The notes under the pieces are model-generated. The model worked only from the letters and a program-made list of their open reading frames with translations. It had not been told where the DNA came from and did not search any database. DNA of 10,014 nt from Rhodoplanes sp049284695 (GTDB lineage Bacteria; Pseudomonadota; Alphaproteobacteria; Rhizobiales; Xanthobacteraceae), in the NCBI GenBank assembly GCA_049284695.1, contig JBAPYK010000072.1, forward strand, positions 1 through 10,014. The letters run 5' to 3'. The translations under genes were made by a program, and so were the position numbers. Positions 1 to 6,521 of this stretch are shown here, in pieces (the first letter of the stretch is position 1; each line of letters starts with the position of its first letter).

Positions 1-132
1 ATCGAAGAGGGGCATCTGCTACCGGATCACGTGCACATGATGATCTCGATCCCACCGAAATATGCGGTGTCGCAGGTGGTGGGCTTCATCAAGGGAAAGA
101 GTGCGATCTACCTGGCGCGGGTCTACGCCATC
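1..132 (+). pseudogene. IS200/IS605-family transposase (TnpA) fragment
   Basis: The frame is open from the first base and reads as the middle of an IS200-type TnpA, the small HUH-endonuclease transposase that moves single-stranded DNA. Visible are EEGHLLPDHVHMMISIPPKY and then VSQVVGFIKGKSAIYLARVYA. The HUH metal-binding pair is the HVH at codons 10-12 (bases 28-36). The family likeness ends after about base 132, where TnpA should continue through an aromatic stretch to the helix with the catalytic tyrosine. The frame runs on to a stop at 337-339, but that part is unlike the family. The N-terminal part lies outside the window. I read this as a dead remnant: with no tyrosine the protein could not cut DNA. 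No terminal hairpin of the element is visible here. Recognition of the family is firm; whether the upstream half is intact cannot be known. Confidence 0.8.
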
Positions 133-184
133 AGGCTGGATAGAGGACTTCCACCTCCAAGCTGTCGATCATGCTCGGCACACC

Positions 185-214
185 AAAAAAAGCGCGCTGG
201 CGAGCCAGCGCGCT
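185..214 (-). terminator. Intrinsic terminator of the small minus-strand gene
   Basis: A perfect 10-base-pair stem (AGCGCGCTGG at 191-200 against CCAGCGCGCT at 205-214, loop CGAG) is followed on the minus strand by seven T residues (185-191 read as A on the plus strand). This is the classic rho-independent arrangement in the leftward direction only. It begins 34 bases after the stop codon of the gene at 249-458, which supports that gene being transcribed. Confidence 0.85.
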
Positions 215-248
215 GCAGCCTACACCGTGTCCTTCGGGGAGCGGACCG

Positions 249-458
249 TCAGGCGGTCTCGCGCGCAAACGTTTTCGCGCGAAGCCGCGCGATCTGCTGG
301 CGGCTTTTCCGGATGACTTTCCGGGTCTTGGCGATTTGAGCCCGCTGCGAGGCCCAGGCGACGTTCGCACCAGACATCAAAACGAACGATTGATTGATGA
401 GTTCTCGCGAATCGACGCAGGCGCGCCCTGCGCTATGGACGTAATCTGGCTTGCGCAT
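249..458 (-). CDS. Small basic protein of unknown function (69 aa)
   Basis: I do not recognise this product. The case for a real gene is its signals: GAGGAG lies 6 bases before the ATG at 456-458, and a strong intrinsic terminator follows the stop. The N-terminal part (MRKPDYVHSAGR) is polar. The second half, from about residue 35, is rich in Arg, Lys, Gln and Ala (QRAQIAKTRKVIRKSRQQIA) and looks like a single basic helix. There is no signal peptide, membrane segment or cysteine pair. A second in-frame Met at residue 28 has no ribosome-binding site, so the longer start is preferred. A basic helix might bind nucleic acid, but that is a guess from composition. The gene lies between a transposase remnant and the queF-mpg pair on the same strand as the latter. 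Overlapping open frames on both strands here are shadows without such signals. Confidence 0.6.
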   Translation of the reverse strand: MRKPDYVHSAGRACVDSRELINQSFVLMSGANVAWASQRAQIAKTRKVIRKSRQQIARLRAKTFARETA

Positions 459-464
459 TCGCTA

Positions 465-470
465 CTCCTC
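465..470 (-). promoter_or_regulatory. Shine-Dalgarno GAGGAG deciding the start of the 69-aa gene
   Basis: On the minus strand GAGGAG stands 6 bases before the ATG at 456-458. It selects this start over the Met 27 codons downstream, which has only the T-rich sequence TTCGTTTTG before it. Confidence 0.7.
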
Positions 471-643
471 GATCCCGGTGGGGAGCGCGACTGGTTTCTC
501 AGCCACTGGCGCCCGAAAAAGGCCTCCGAGATAAACTCTCCGCGCCGGGAATCGGATTTGCGACAAAAGTACGCGGGCCAGCACTCGCGGATGCGAACGC
601 GAGTCTCGCTCTGCCCCAAGTCTGCGTTCGTGAGACAGCCCGC

Positions 644-1267
644 CTAGTCACCCCGGACCGGGGAAAACCCCCGCGGCTGATCGGCGACCCGCCGCGGCCG
701 GAACGGCCGGCTGAGATAGGGCGAGCCCTTCAGCCCGTACCGCCACGGCTTCTCCGCGGCTTTGGTGATGCCGATGCGCGGGCCCACAGCGATTTCCCCG
801 GGCTGCGCAGCCGTCCGCAGCACGAAGGGCGGCCCATCAAGCGGCCAGCCGTTTTGCGCGTCCGTGATCGCGAGCGCCTGACACAGCCGGCCGGGCCCGG
901 AGCACAGAAGGTGTTCGTCCTTCAGACCACGCCGCTTTCGCATGAGCGAAAGCCCTGCCGTGGGGGCGAGGGCGCGGATCAGGACAGCGCTGGCGCTGCC
1001 CTCCGCCTCGCAGACGAAGTTCACGCACCAGTGCACGCCGTAGGAGCGGTACACGTAAGCGTGACCCGGGGGGCCGAACATGACCGCGTTGCGCGCCGTG
1101 CGTCCGACATAGCTGTGCGCGGCCGGATCGGTGTGGTGATAGGCCTCGACCTCGACGATGGTGCCCCCGACCCCATCGAACAGGAAGGTCGCGCCGATCA
1201 ATTCGGGGGCGACCTCATGCACGCTGCGATCGAAAAAGCTGCGGTGGATCAGGGCGGCTTTCGTCAT
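644..1267 (-). CDS. mpg: DNA-3-methyladenine glycosylase, AAG/MPG family (EC 3.2.2.21)
   Basis: This base-excision repair enzyme removes alkylated purines such as 3-methyladenine, and often hypoxanthine, by cutting the N-glycosidic bond in cytoplasmic DNA. The 207-residue length suits bacterial members, and one AAG fold fills the protein. The signature IVEVEAYHHTDPAAH (37-51) holds the catalytic Glu41, the base-intercalating Tyr43 and His51, matching Glu125, Tyr127 and His136 of human AAG by spacing. RNAVMFGPPGHAYVYRSYG (59-77), Asn83 and Arg98 (in VLIRAL) also match pocket residues, and CSGPGRLCQAL is a common family block. The ATG lies 15 bases after the queF stop, and only a weak GGA precedes it, so expression probably depends on queF transcription. 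The C-terminal 25 residues are Arg/Pro-rich. No key residue is missing. The family call is secure; substrate range is inferred. Confidence 0.95.
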   Translation of the reverse strand: MTKAALIHRSFFDRSVHEVAPELIGATFLFDGVGGTIVEVEAYHHTDPAAHSYVGRTARNAVMFGPPGHAYVYRSYGVHWCVNFVCEAEGSASAVLIRALAPTAGLSLMRKRRGLKDEHLLCSGPGRLCQALAITDAQNGWPLDGPPFVLRTAAQPGEIAVGPRIGITKAAEKPWRYGLKGSPYLSRPFRPRRVADQPRGFSPVRGD

Positions 1268-1282
1268 TCCGCGACCGAAGGC

Positions 1283-1741
1283 TCAGCCGCGCCCGCGATA
1301 GGGCGGCACGCCTTGATCCGGCGTCCACACACCCGCCGGGCGCCGGCCGCTCTCGAAAAAAACGTCGATCGGCATGCCGCCGCGCGGATGAAAATAGCCG
1401 CCGACCCGCAGCCAGCGGGGCTTGAGCAACGCGACCAGCCGCTTGCCGATCGTCACGGTACAATCCTCATGGAATGCAGCGTGATTGCGAAAGCTGTTGA
1501 GATAGAGCTTCAAGGATTTCGATTCGACCAGCCAGCGTCGAGGGGCGTAATCGATGACGATGGTCGCAAAGTCCGGCTGCCCGGTGACCGGGCACATCAC
1601 GGTGAACTCGGGGAAGGTGAACCGCGCCGCGTAGAGCGTGTCCGGATGCGGGTTCGGCACGCGGTCGAGCTGCGCCGCCGCGGGCGCGGCGGGGAGAACG
1701 GCCGGGCGGCCGAGCAGAGGGGACCGGGATTTGCGCGCCAT
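1283..1741 (-). CDS. queF: NADPH-dependent 7-cyano-7-deazaguanine (preQ0) reductase QueF (EC 1.7.1.13)
   Basis: QueF reduces the nitrile of preQ0 to the amine of preQ1, a step in making queuosine for the tRNA wobble position. At 152 residues this is the short, single-domain (YkvM-like) type with a T-fold. The nucleophile is Cys50 in FTVMCPVTGQPDFA, with Asp57 as proton donor; this matches Cys55 and Asp62 of the Bacillus enzyme. The QueF motif ESKSLKLY (73-80) binds NADPH, and His91-Glu92 in FHEDC complete the substrate pocket. The first 25 residues are an Ala/Pro/Arg-rich extension. The ATG is supported by GGAG 6 bases upstream. The gene leads the mpg gene and is divergent from eno across 128 bases. 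I saw no preQ1 riboswitch in that gap. Function is confident from intact catalytic residues. Confidence 0.96.
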   Translation of the reverse strand: MARKSRSPLLGRPAVLPAAPAAAQLDRVPNPHPDTLYAARFTFPEFTVMCPVTGQPDFATIVIDYAPRRWLVESKSLKLYLNSFRNHAAFHEDCTVTIGKRLVALLKPRWLRVGGYFHPRGGMPIDVFFESGRRPAGVWTPDQGVPPYRGRG

Positions 1742-1869
1742 GAATGACTCCGGTCGTCAATCTATCGGATGATTGCAGCGCGTCCATCCGGCAGCGCTTG
1801 GAAGGTTCGCGGCGTCCTGTTAAGACACCGATCGCCAACTCGCACACAATTTCTCAGACCGGGGGCCCA

Positions 1870-3153
1870 ATGACCGCCATCGTCGATGTTATCGGCCGTG
1901 AAATTCTTGACAGCCGCGGAAACCCGACCGTCGAGGTCGATGTCATCCTGGAGGAGGGAAGCGAAGGCCGCGCCGCCGTGCCTTCGGGGGCGTCGACCGG
2001 CGCCCATGAAGCGGTCGAGCTGCGCGACGGGGATAAGAAGCGCTATCTCGGCAAGGGCGTGACCAAGGCGGTCGAGGCGGTCAACGGCGAAATCTACGAC
2101 GCGATCAGCGGCCTCGACGCCGAAGAACAGGCCAAGATCGACGAGACCATGATCAAGCTCGACGGCACGCCAAACAAGGGACGGCTCGGCGCGAACGCCA
2201 TTCTCGGCGTCTCGCTCGCGGTCGCCAAGGCGGCCGCCGCCGCCAAGGAGCTGCCGCTCTACCGTTATGTCGGCGGCGTCTCGGCGCGCCTGTTGCCCGT
2301 GCCGATGATGAATATTGTCAATGGCGGCGTGCACGCCGACAACCCGATCGACTTCCAGGAATTCATGATCATGCCGGTCGGCGCGCCGAGCTTCGCCGAA
2401 GGCTTGCGCATGGGCGTGGAGGTCTTCCACACCCTCAAACAAGCCCTCAAGGATGCCGGCCACAACACCAATGTGGGCGACGAGGGCGGGTTTGCGCCCA
2501 ACCTGCCATCGGCCGACGCCGCGCTCGGTTTCGTCATGAAGGCGATCGAGAAAGCCGGCTACAAGCCCGGAGAGGATGTCTGCATCGCGCTCGACCCAGC
2601 GGCGAGCGAGTTTTTTAAGAACGGCGTCTACGATTATGAAGGCGAAGGTAAAAAGCGCTCGCCGTTGGAGCAGGCAAAGTATCTGGAGGAGCTGGTTTCG
2701 CGCTATCCCATCGTCTCCATCGAGGACGGCATGGCGGAGGATGACTGGGAGGGATGGAAGGCGGTCACCGACCTTCTCGGCAAGAAATGCCAACTCGTGG
2801 GCGATGACCTTTTCGTCACCAATGTCAAGCGGCTTTCCGAGGGCATCAAAAAGGGCATCGCCAACTCAATTCTGGTCAAGGTCAACCAGATCGGCTCGCT
2901 CACCGAGACGCTTGCCGCGGTCGAGATGGCGCACAAAGCGGGCTATACCGCGGTGATGTCGCATCGGTCGGGCGAGACCGAAGACGCAACCATCGCCGAC
3001 CTCGCGGTCGCCACCAATTGCGGGCAGATCAAGACCGGATCGCTCGCCCGCTCCGACCGTATCGCGAAGTACAACCAGCTCCTGCGCATCGAGGAGCAAC
3101 TGGGCGAGCAGGCGCAATATGCCGGGCGGGCGGCGCTCAAGGCGCTCGGTTAG
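1870..3153 (+). CDS. eno: Enolase (phosphopyruvate hydratase, EC 4.2.1.11)
   Basis: Enolase interconverts 2-phosphoglycerate and phosphoenolpyruvate in glycolysis and gluconeogenesis; in many bacteria it also sits in the RNA degradosome. The protein is 427 residues, the usual length. The N-terminal domain carries the mobile loop SGASTGAHEAVELRDGD (39-55). The barrel has the Mg ligands Asp242 (ALDPAASEF), Glu285 (SIEDGMAEDDW) and Asp312 (VGDDLFVTN), the catalytic acid/base pair Glu205 (GDEGGF) and Lys337 (ILVKVNQIG), Glu164 (DFQEFMIMP), the signature SHRSGETEDATIADLAV (364-380) and Lys388 (QIKTGSLARSDR). The frame is open for 42 codons upstream, but the family begins at MTAIVDVIGREI, so ATG 1870 is chosen; its ribosome-binding site is only a G-run (GGGGG). 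A palindromic repeat follows the stop at once. All key residues are present. Confidence 0.98.
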   Translation: MTAIVDVIGREILDSRGNPTVEVDVILEEGSEGRAAVPSGASTGAHEAVELRDGDKKRYLGKGVTKAVEAVNGEIYDAISGLDAEEQAKIDETMIKLDGTPNKGRLGANAILGVSLAVAKAAAAAKELPLYRYVGGVSARLLPVPMMNIVNGGVHADNPIDFQEFMIMPVGAPSFAEGLRMGVEVFHTLKQALKDAGHNTNVGDEGGFAPNLPSADAALGFVMKAIEKAGYKPGEDVCIALDPAASEFFKNGVYDYEGEGKKRSPLEQAKYLEELVSRYPIVSIEDGMAEDDWEGWKAVTDLLGKKCQLVGDDLFVTNVKRLSEGIKKGIANSILVKVNQIGSLTETLAAVEMAHKAGYTAVMSHRSGETEDATIADLAVATNCGQIKTGSLARSDRIAKYNQLLRIEEQLGEQAQYAGRAALKALG

Positions 3154-3154
3154 A

Positions 3155-3197
3155 GCATTTTCCGGCGAAGTGGGAACCGGTTCGCCGCAGAAAATGC
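3155..3197. repeat. Rhizobiales-type intergenic palindrome after eno
   Basis: The arms GCATTTTC plus CGGCGAA (3155-3169) pair with TTCGCCG (3181-3187) and GAAAATGC (3190-3197), with CA bulged and GTGGGAACCGG as the loop. The GTGGGAACCGGTT core is, from memory, typical of the abundant interspersed palindromes of Bradyrhizobium and relatives. It starts one base after the eno stop codon and could end or stabilise the eno transcript. There is no T-run, so it is not a classic intrinsic terminator. Confidence 0.75.
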
Positions 3198-3216
3198 GGC
3201 CACTAAAGGAAAACAA

Positions 3217-3252
3217 GAGCGAACTCCAATTCCACCGGAACGGAATTCGCTC
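3217..3252. repeat. Second inverted repeat after eno
   Basis: GAGCGAA (3217-3223) pairs with TTCGCTC (3246-3252), and an inner TTCC/GGAA pair sits behind an internal bulge. It lies 19 bases after the first palindrome. The pair may be one composite interspersed element or two. A role in ending eno transcription is possible, but no T-run follows. Confidence 0.55.
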
Positions 3253-3285
3253 GAGCCTCCCAACGCGTCCTCAAAACCCGAATAT

Positions 3286-3314
3286 GCGGATCGCCGCGCC
3301 ACGCGGCGGTCCGC
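3286..3314. repeat. Strong GC-rich hairpin, 13-base stem
   Basis: GCGGATCGCCGCG (3286-3298) pairs with CGCGGCGGTCCGC (3302-3314) with one T-G wobble and a 3-base loop CCA. No T-run lies on either side. It is the third fold in the eno-ftsB gap and may be part of the eno 3' end or a further repeat copy. Confidence 0.5.
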
Positions 3315-3392
3315 ACCGATCGGCAGCCCGCGCCGTTGGCGAGCTATCCCAGCGGCGCTTTCGCTTGTTCCTGCATGCAGAAGGCATCGTCG

Positions 3393-3408
3393 TTAATGCC
3401 CCCTTAAC
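3393..3408 (+). promoter_or_regulatory. Candidate CtrA-binding site (TTAA-N7-TTAAC)
   Basis: The sequence matches the full alphaproteobacterial CtrA consensus exactly: TTAA at 3393-3396, a 7-base spacer, TTAAC at 3404-3408. It lies 24 bases before the ATG of the FtsB-like division gene, and CtrA is the master cell-cycle regulator in this class. The same bases also form a hairpin, GCCCCC (3398-3403) with GGGGGC (3409-3414) and TTAAC as the loop, so part of the pattern could have another cause. Binding is inferred from the motif only. Confidence 0.6.
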
Positions 3409-3432
3409 GGGGGCAGCGGCAATGTGCGGCGC

Positions 3433-3750
3433 ATGGTCTCGCGTCCCCGACTCCGGTCGTTTCTCACCGCGCTGTGCCTGCACCTCACGGCGGCGATCGT
3501 GATCGGCTACTTCGGCGTCCACGCCTATACCGGCGACCGCGGGCTCAAGGCGCGCAAGAATCTCGATCAACAGATCGCCGAGCTCACGGCCGAGCTTGCC
3601 GCCGTGACGGCCGAGCGTGAAAAATGGCAACGGCGGGTTGCACTCCTTAAGCCCGAACGCCTCGATCCCGACATTCTGGACGAGCGGACGCGGGAGCTGC
3701 TGAACTACGTTCACCGTCGCGACCTTGTCATCATGACCGGCGCACGGTGA
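3433..3750 (+). CDS. FtsB/DivIC-like septum formation initiator family protein
   Basis: This looks like the small bitopic division protein that joins FtsL and FtsQ in the divisome and passes the signal for septal wall synthesis. It has 105 residues: a short Arg-rich cytoplasmic end (1-9), one membrane segment at about 10-29 (LTALCLHLTAAIVIGYFGV), then a periplasmic coiled coil rich in Leu, Ala, Glu and Gln (about 40-75: DQQIAELTAELAAVTAEREK). The family C-terminal region follows, with LDERTRELLNYVHRRDLVIM. ATG 3433 is preferred because the protein then starts just before the membrane anchor; a GTG at 3424 would add three residues, and neither has a good ribosome-binding site. It sits between eno and the pdh operon, a layout I recall from other alphaproteobacteria. 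A perfect CtrA-type site precedes it. The fold is clear; the exact divisome role is inferred. Confidence 0.85.
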   Translation: MVSRPRLRSFLTALCLHLTAAIVIGYFGVHAYTGDRGLKARKNLDQQIAELTAELAAVTAEREKWQRRVALLKPERLDPDILDERTRELLNYVHRRDLVIMTGAR

Positions 3751-3890
3751 TCGTCCGCCGCCCCGCGGCCCGCCGGCCCACCCTTGCAGAGAACGCCCCG
3801 GCGCTTCACATGAGATAAGCTCTAAGGCCAGGGGCCGTGCTTTCGCGGCCACGCAATTTGGGCTAATGGGGTAATCCCTTCGACCCTGAC

Positions 3891-3894
3891 AGGA
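3891..3894 (+). promoter_or_regulatory. AGGA ribosome-binding site favouring the second ATG of pdhA
   Basis: AGGA lies 5 bases before ATG 3900. The earlier in-frame ATG 3894 overlaps this AGGA and has no purine-rich site of its own, so the start at 3900 (MAVQKK) is preferred. Confidence 0.6.
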
Positions 3895-3899
3895 TGACC

Positions 3900-4949
3900 A
3901 TGGCCGTTCAGAAAAAAGCCGCGGAGGCGTCCGAACGCGTACCGCTTGCGCGCTCGTCCATCGTGCCCGTGGATGAAGGTCCGGTGCCCGAGCTTGGCAA
4001 GGAATTGGAGCTCAAGGCCTACGGCGAGATGCTGCTGATCCGGCGCTTCGAGGAGAAGGCGGGTCAGCTCTACGGGATGGGACTGATCGGCGGCTTCTGC
4101 CACCTCTACATTGGTCAGGAAGCCGTGGTCGTCGGCATGCAGATGGCGATGCGCAAGGGCGACCAGGTCATCACCGGCTATCGCGATCACGGCCATATGC
4201 TTGCTTGCGGCATGGACCCGAAAGGCGTCATGGCCGAACTGACCGGGCGGCGCGGCGGCTACTCCAAAGGCAAAGGCGGCTCGATGCACATGTTCAGCCG
4301 CGAAGAAAATTTCTATGGCGGGCACGGCATCGTCGGCGCCCAGGTCTCGCTGGGCACCGGGATTGCCTTCGCCAACCGCTATCGAAAGAATGGCTTTGTC
4401 TGCCTCACTTATTTCGGCGACGGCGCGGCCAACCAGGGCCAGGTCTATGAAAGCTTCAACATGGCGGCGCTGTGGAGTCTGCCCGTGCTCTACATCATCG
4501 AGAACAACCGCTACGCCATGGGCACCTCGGTCGCCCGGGCGTCCGCGCAACCCGACCTTTCGAAGCGCGGCGCCTCGTTCAATATCCCGGGCGAGCTTGT
4601 TGACGGGATGGACGTGCGGACGGTCAAGGCGTCCGGCGAGCGGGCGATCGCCTGGTGTCGAGAAGGCAACGGCCCGTATATTCTCGAGATGAAAACCTAC
4701 CGCTATCGCGGGCACTCGATGTCGGACCCGGCGAAGTACCGCACGCGCGAGGAGGTGGAGAAAGTCAAGATCGAGAGCGATCCGATTGAACACGCACGCG
4801 CGCGCATCCTCGCCAACGGCTGGGCGTCCGAGGATGAATTAAAGAAGATTGACGCCGACGTTCGCAAGCGCGTCAACGATGCGGCCGAATTCGCCACCTA
4901 CGATCCGGAGCCGGATCCCTCCGAACTCTACACCGACGTGCTCCGCTGA
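3900..4949 (+). CDS. pdhA: Pyruvate dehydrogenase E1 component, alpha subunit (EC 1.2.4.1)
   Basis: E1 alpha binds thiamine diphosphate with E1 beta; together they decarboxylate pyruvate and pass the acetyl group to lipoyl-lysine. The protein has 349 residues, usual for the alpha subunit of an alpha2beta2 E1. After a flexible 35-residue N-terminus come RRFEEKAGQLYGMGLIGGF (48-66), GYRDHGHML (93-101) and the G-rich stretch GGHGIVGAQVSLGTGIA (140-156). The diphosphate/Mg motif starts at GDG 173-175 (FGDGAANQGQVYESFNMA) and ends with the ENN at 201-203. The loop YRYRGHSMSDP (267-277) keeps the serine that mitochondrial kinases phosphorylate at site 1, but the site 2 region is one residue shorter and lacks its serine. 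The gene opens the pdh operon 149 bases after the ftsB-like gene. I could not define a promoter in that gap. Confidence 0.97.
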   Translation: MAVQKKAAEASERVPLARSSIVPVDEGPVPELGKELELKAYGEMLLIRRFEEKAGQLYGMGLIGGFCHLYIGQEAVVVGMQMAMRKGDQVITGYRDHGHMLACGMDPKGVMAELTGRRGGYSKGKGGSMHMFSREENFYGGHGIVGAQVSLGTGIAFANRYRKNGFVCLTYFGDGAANQGQVYESFNMAALWSLPVLYIIENNRYAMGTSVARASAQPDLSKRGASFNIPGELVDGMDVRTVKASGERAIAWCREGNGPYILEMKTYRYRGHSMSDPAKYRTREEVEKVKIESDPIEHARARILANGWASEDELKKIDADVRKRVNDAAEFATYDPEPDPSELYTDVLR

Positions 4950-5076
4950 AGGCGACCGGTGGGGGTCTTCCCCGCGGTGGGCGGCCGTTGCGCTTTGGGA
5001 ATGCTGTGAACGAGAGCCAGAAGCTTCGGCGGCTCCGGTGAGCCGATGACGCGCAACCTAGGGGTCGGAAACGACG

Positions 5077-5320
5077 ATGCCAGTTCAGGTGCTGATGCCC
5101 GCGCTATCGCCCACCATGGAGAAGGGCAATCTCATCAAATGGGTCAAGAACGAGGGCGACAAGGTCCAAGCCGGCGACGTGATCGCCGAGATCGAGACCG
5201 ACAAGGCGACCATGGAAGTCGAGGCGGTCGACGAGGGCACCATCGGCAAGATCTTGGTGCCTGCGGGAACCAATGACGTCGCCGTCAACACGCCGATCGC
5301 CGTGATCCTCGCCGACGGCG
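5077..5320 (+). repeat. Lipoyl-domain DNA, copy 1 (pairs with 6969-7211)
   Basis: The first 80 codons of pdhB and pdhC encode closely similar lipoyl domains in direct orientation about 1.9 kb apart. A block of 29 identical bases (5182-5210 and 7074-7102) is followed by another of 20 (5221-5240 and 7113-7132). This points to domain duplication, perhaps kept alike by gene conversion. Recombination between the copies would delete the E1 beta catalytic part and the DUF5076 gene. Confidence 0.8.
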
Positions 5321-6516
5321 AGGATGCCTCCGCCATGAAAGCCGGCGCGCCGGCTGCAGCGCCGAAAGCGGAAGCTCCTGCCGAACAGATGAAGGCCGCG
5401 CAATCGGCGCCTCCTGCCGCGCCGACGCCGGCAGCGGAAAAGGTCAAGACGCCGGCAGAGCCGGCCTCAGCGGCGGCGACGCCGCCGAAGCCGCAGGCCG
5501 AGCCCGAGCCCGAAGCCCTTGAAGAGGGCGTTGAACTCGTGGCGATGACCGTGCGCGAAGCCTTGCGCGACGCGATGGTCGAGGAGATGCGGCGCGACCC
5601 CGACATTTTTGTCATGGGCGAGGAGGTGGCCGAGTATCAAGGAGCCTACAAGGTCACGCAGGGCATGCTGCAGGAGTTCGGGCCCGAACGGATCGTCGAT
5701 ACGCCGATCACCGAGCACGCTTTCGCCGGGCTTGGCGTCGGCGCGGCGCTCGCCGGGCTGAAGCCGATCGTCGAGTTCATGACCTTCAATTTCGCGATGC
5801 AGGCGATCGATCAGATCATCAATTCGGCAGCGAAGACGCTCTACATGTCGGGCGGACAGATGGGCTGCTCGATCGTCTTCCGTGGACCGAACGGCGCGGC
5901 GGCGCGCGTCGCCGCCCAGCATAGCCAGGACTACGCGTCGTGGTATTCGCACGTTCCCGGGCTGAAGGTGATCGCGCCCTATTCGGCGGCCGACGCGAAG
6001 GGCCTGCTCAAATCGGCGATCCGCGATCCCAATCCGATCATCTTTCTCGAAAACGAAATCCTCTACGGCCACTCTTTCCAGGTACCCAAGCTCGACGACT
6101 ACCTCGTGCCGATCGGCAAGGCGCGGATCTTGCGGCCAGGTACGGACGTCACCATCGTCTCCTGGTCGATCGGCATGACCCATGCGCTGAAAGCGGCGGA
6201 AGAGCTGGCGAAGGCTGGCGTCGAGGCGGAGGTCATCGACCTGCGCACGCTGCGGCCGATGGACACCGAAACGGTCGTCGCCTCCGTGAAAAAAACCAAC
6301 CGTTGTGTCGTGGTGGAGGAGGGCTGGCCGCAGTCGGGCGTGGCCGCCGAGGTTGCGATGCGCATCATGGAGAACGCCTTCGATTATCTCGATGCCCCGG
6401 TCGCGCGTGTCTCCGGGAGGGACGTGCCGATGCCTTATGCCGCTAATCTGGAAAAGCTTGCGCTGCCCACCGTCGACGACGTCGTCGCCGCCGCGCGCGC
6501 GGTCAGTTACCGGTAA
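5077..6516 (+). CDS. pdhB: Pyruvate dehydrogenase E1 component, beta subunit, with N-terminal lipoyl domain
   Basis: This is the partner of PdhA in pyruvate decarboxylation. The 479-residue protein is far longer than a plain E1 beta (about 325) because a lipoyl domain (1-80) is fused in front; the lipoylated residue should be Lys43 in EIETDKATMEVEA. An Ala/Pro/Glu-rich swinging linker runs from about 85 to 150. The E1 beta part begins at MTVREALRDAMVEEM (157-171) and has the cofactor-activating region GEEVAEYQGAYKV (181-193), DTPITEHAFAGLGVGAA (208-224) and, near the C-terminus, VIDLRTLRPMD. This fusion is known from Zymomonas and rhizobia. The start is supported by GGAA 6 bases upstream. The gene follows pdhA after 127 bases, a larger gap than elsewhere in the operon, and precedes the DUF5076 gene by 5 bases. 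Confidence 0.97.
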   Translation: MPVQVLMPALSPTMEKGNLIKWVKNEGDKVQAGDVIAEIETDKATMEVEAVDEGTIGKILVPAGTNDVAVNTPIAVILADGEDASAMKAGAPAAAPKAEAPAEQMKAAQSAPPAAPTPAAEKVKTPAEPASAAATPPKPQAEPEPEALEEGVELVAMTVREALRDAMVEEMRRDPDIFVMGEEVAEYQGAYKVTQGMLQEFGPERIVDTPITEHAFAGLGVGAALAGLKPIVEFMTFNFAMQAIDQIINSAAKTLYMSGGQMGCSIVFRGPNGAAARVAAQHSQDYASWYSHVPGLKVIAPYSAADAKGLLKSAIRDPNPIIFLENEILYGHSFQVPKLDDYLVPIGKARILRPGTDVTIVSWSIGMTHALKAAEELAKAGVEAEVIDLRTLRPMDTETVVASVKKTNRCVVVEEGWPQSGVAAEVAMRIMENAFDYLDAPVARVSGRDVPMPYAANLEKLALPTVDDVVAAARAVSYR

Positions 6517-6521
6517 CGCCC

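Noticed and set aside
171..647. Plus-strand open frame of 158 codons over the small minus-strand gene
   Set aside because: It has no ribosome-binding site I can see, runs through the leftward terminator hairpin, and has a low-complexity composition.
854..1747. Plus-strand open frame of 297 codons across mpg and queF
   Set aside because: It is antisense to two genes with intact active sites and has no domain likeness.
1798..1826. Possible eno promoter (TTGGAA, 17-base gap, TAAGAC)
   Set aside because: The spacing is right, but the -10 box matches only three of six consensus bases, which is expected by chance in a gap this long.
1742..1869. preQ1 riboswitch before queF
   Set aside because: I found no compact hairpin with an A-rich tail and ribosome-binding-site pairing that would fit the known preQ1 classes.
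1762..2793. Minus-strand open frame of 343 codons opposite eno
   Set aside because: It is a codon-bias shadow of the enolase gene with no family features.
3784..3893. Possible pdhA promoter boxes (TTGCAG, GATAAG, CTAATG)
   Set aside because: No pair of boxes has an acceptable spacer, so none can be supported.
3822..4793. Minus-strand open frame of 323 codons opposite pdhA
   Set aside because: It is a shadow frame rich in His, Arg and Ala; pdhA on the other strand has every catalytic motif.
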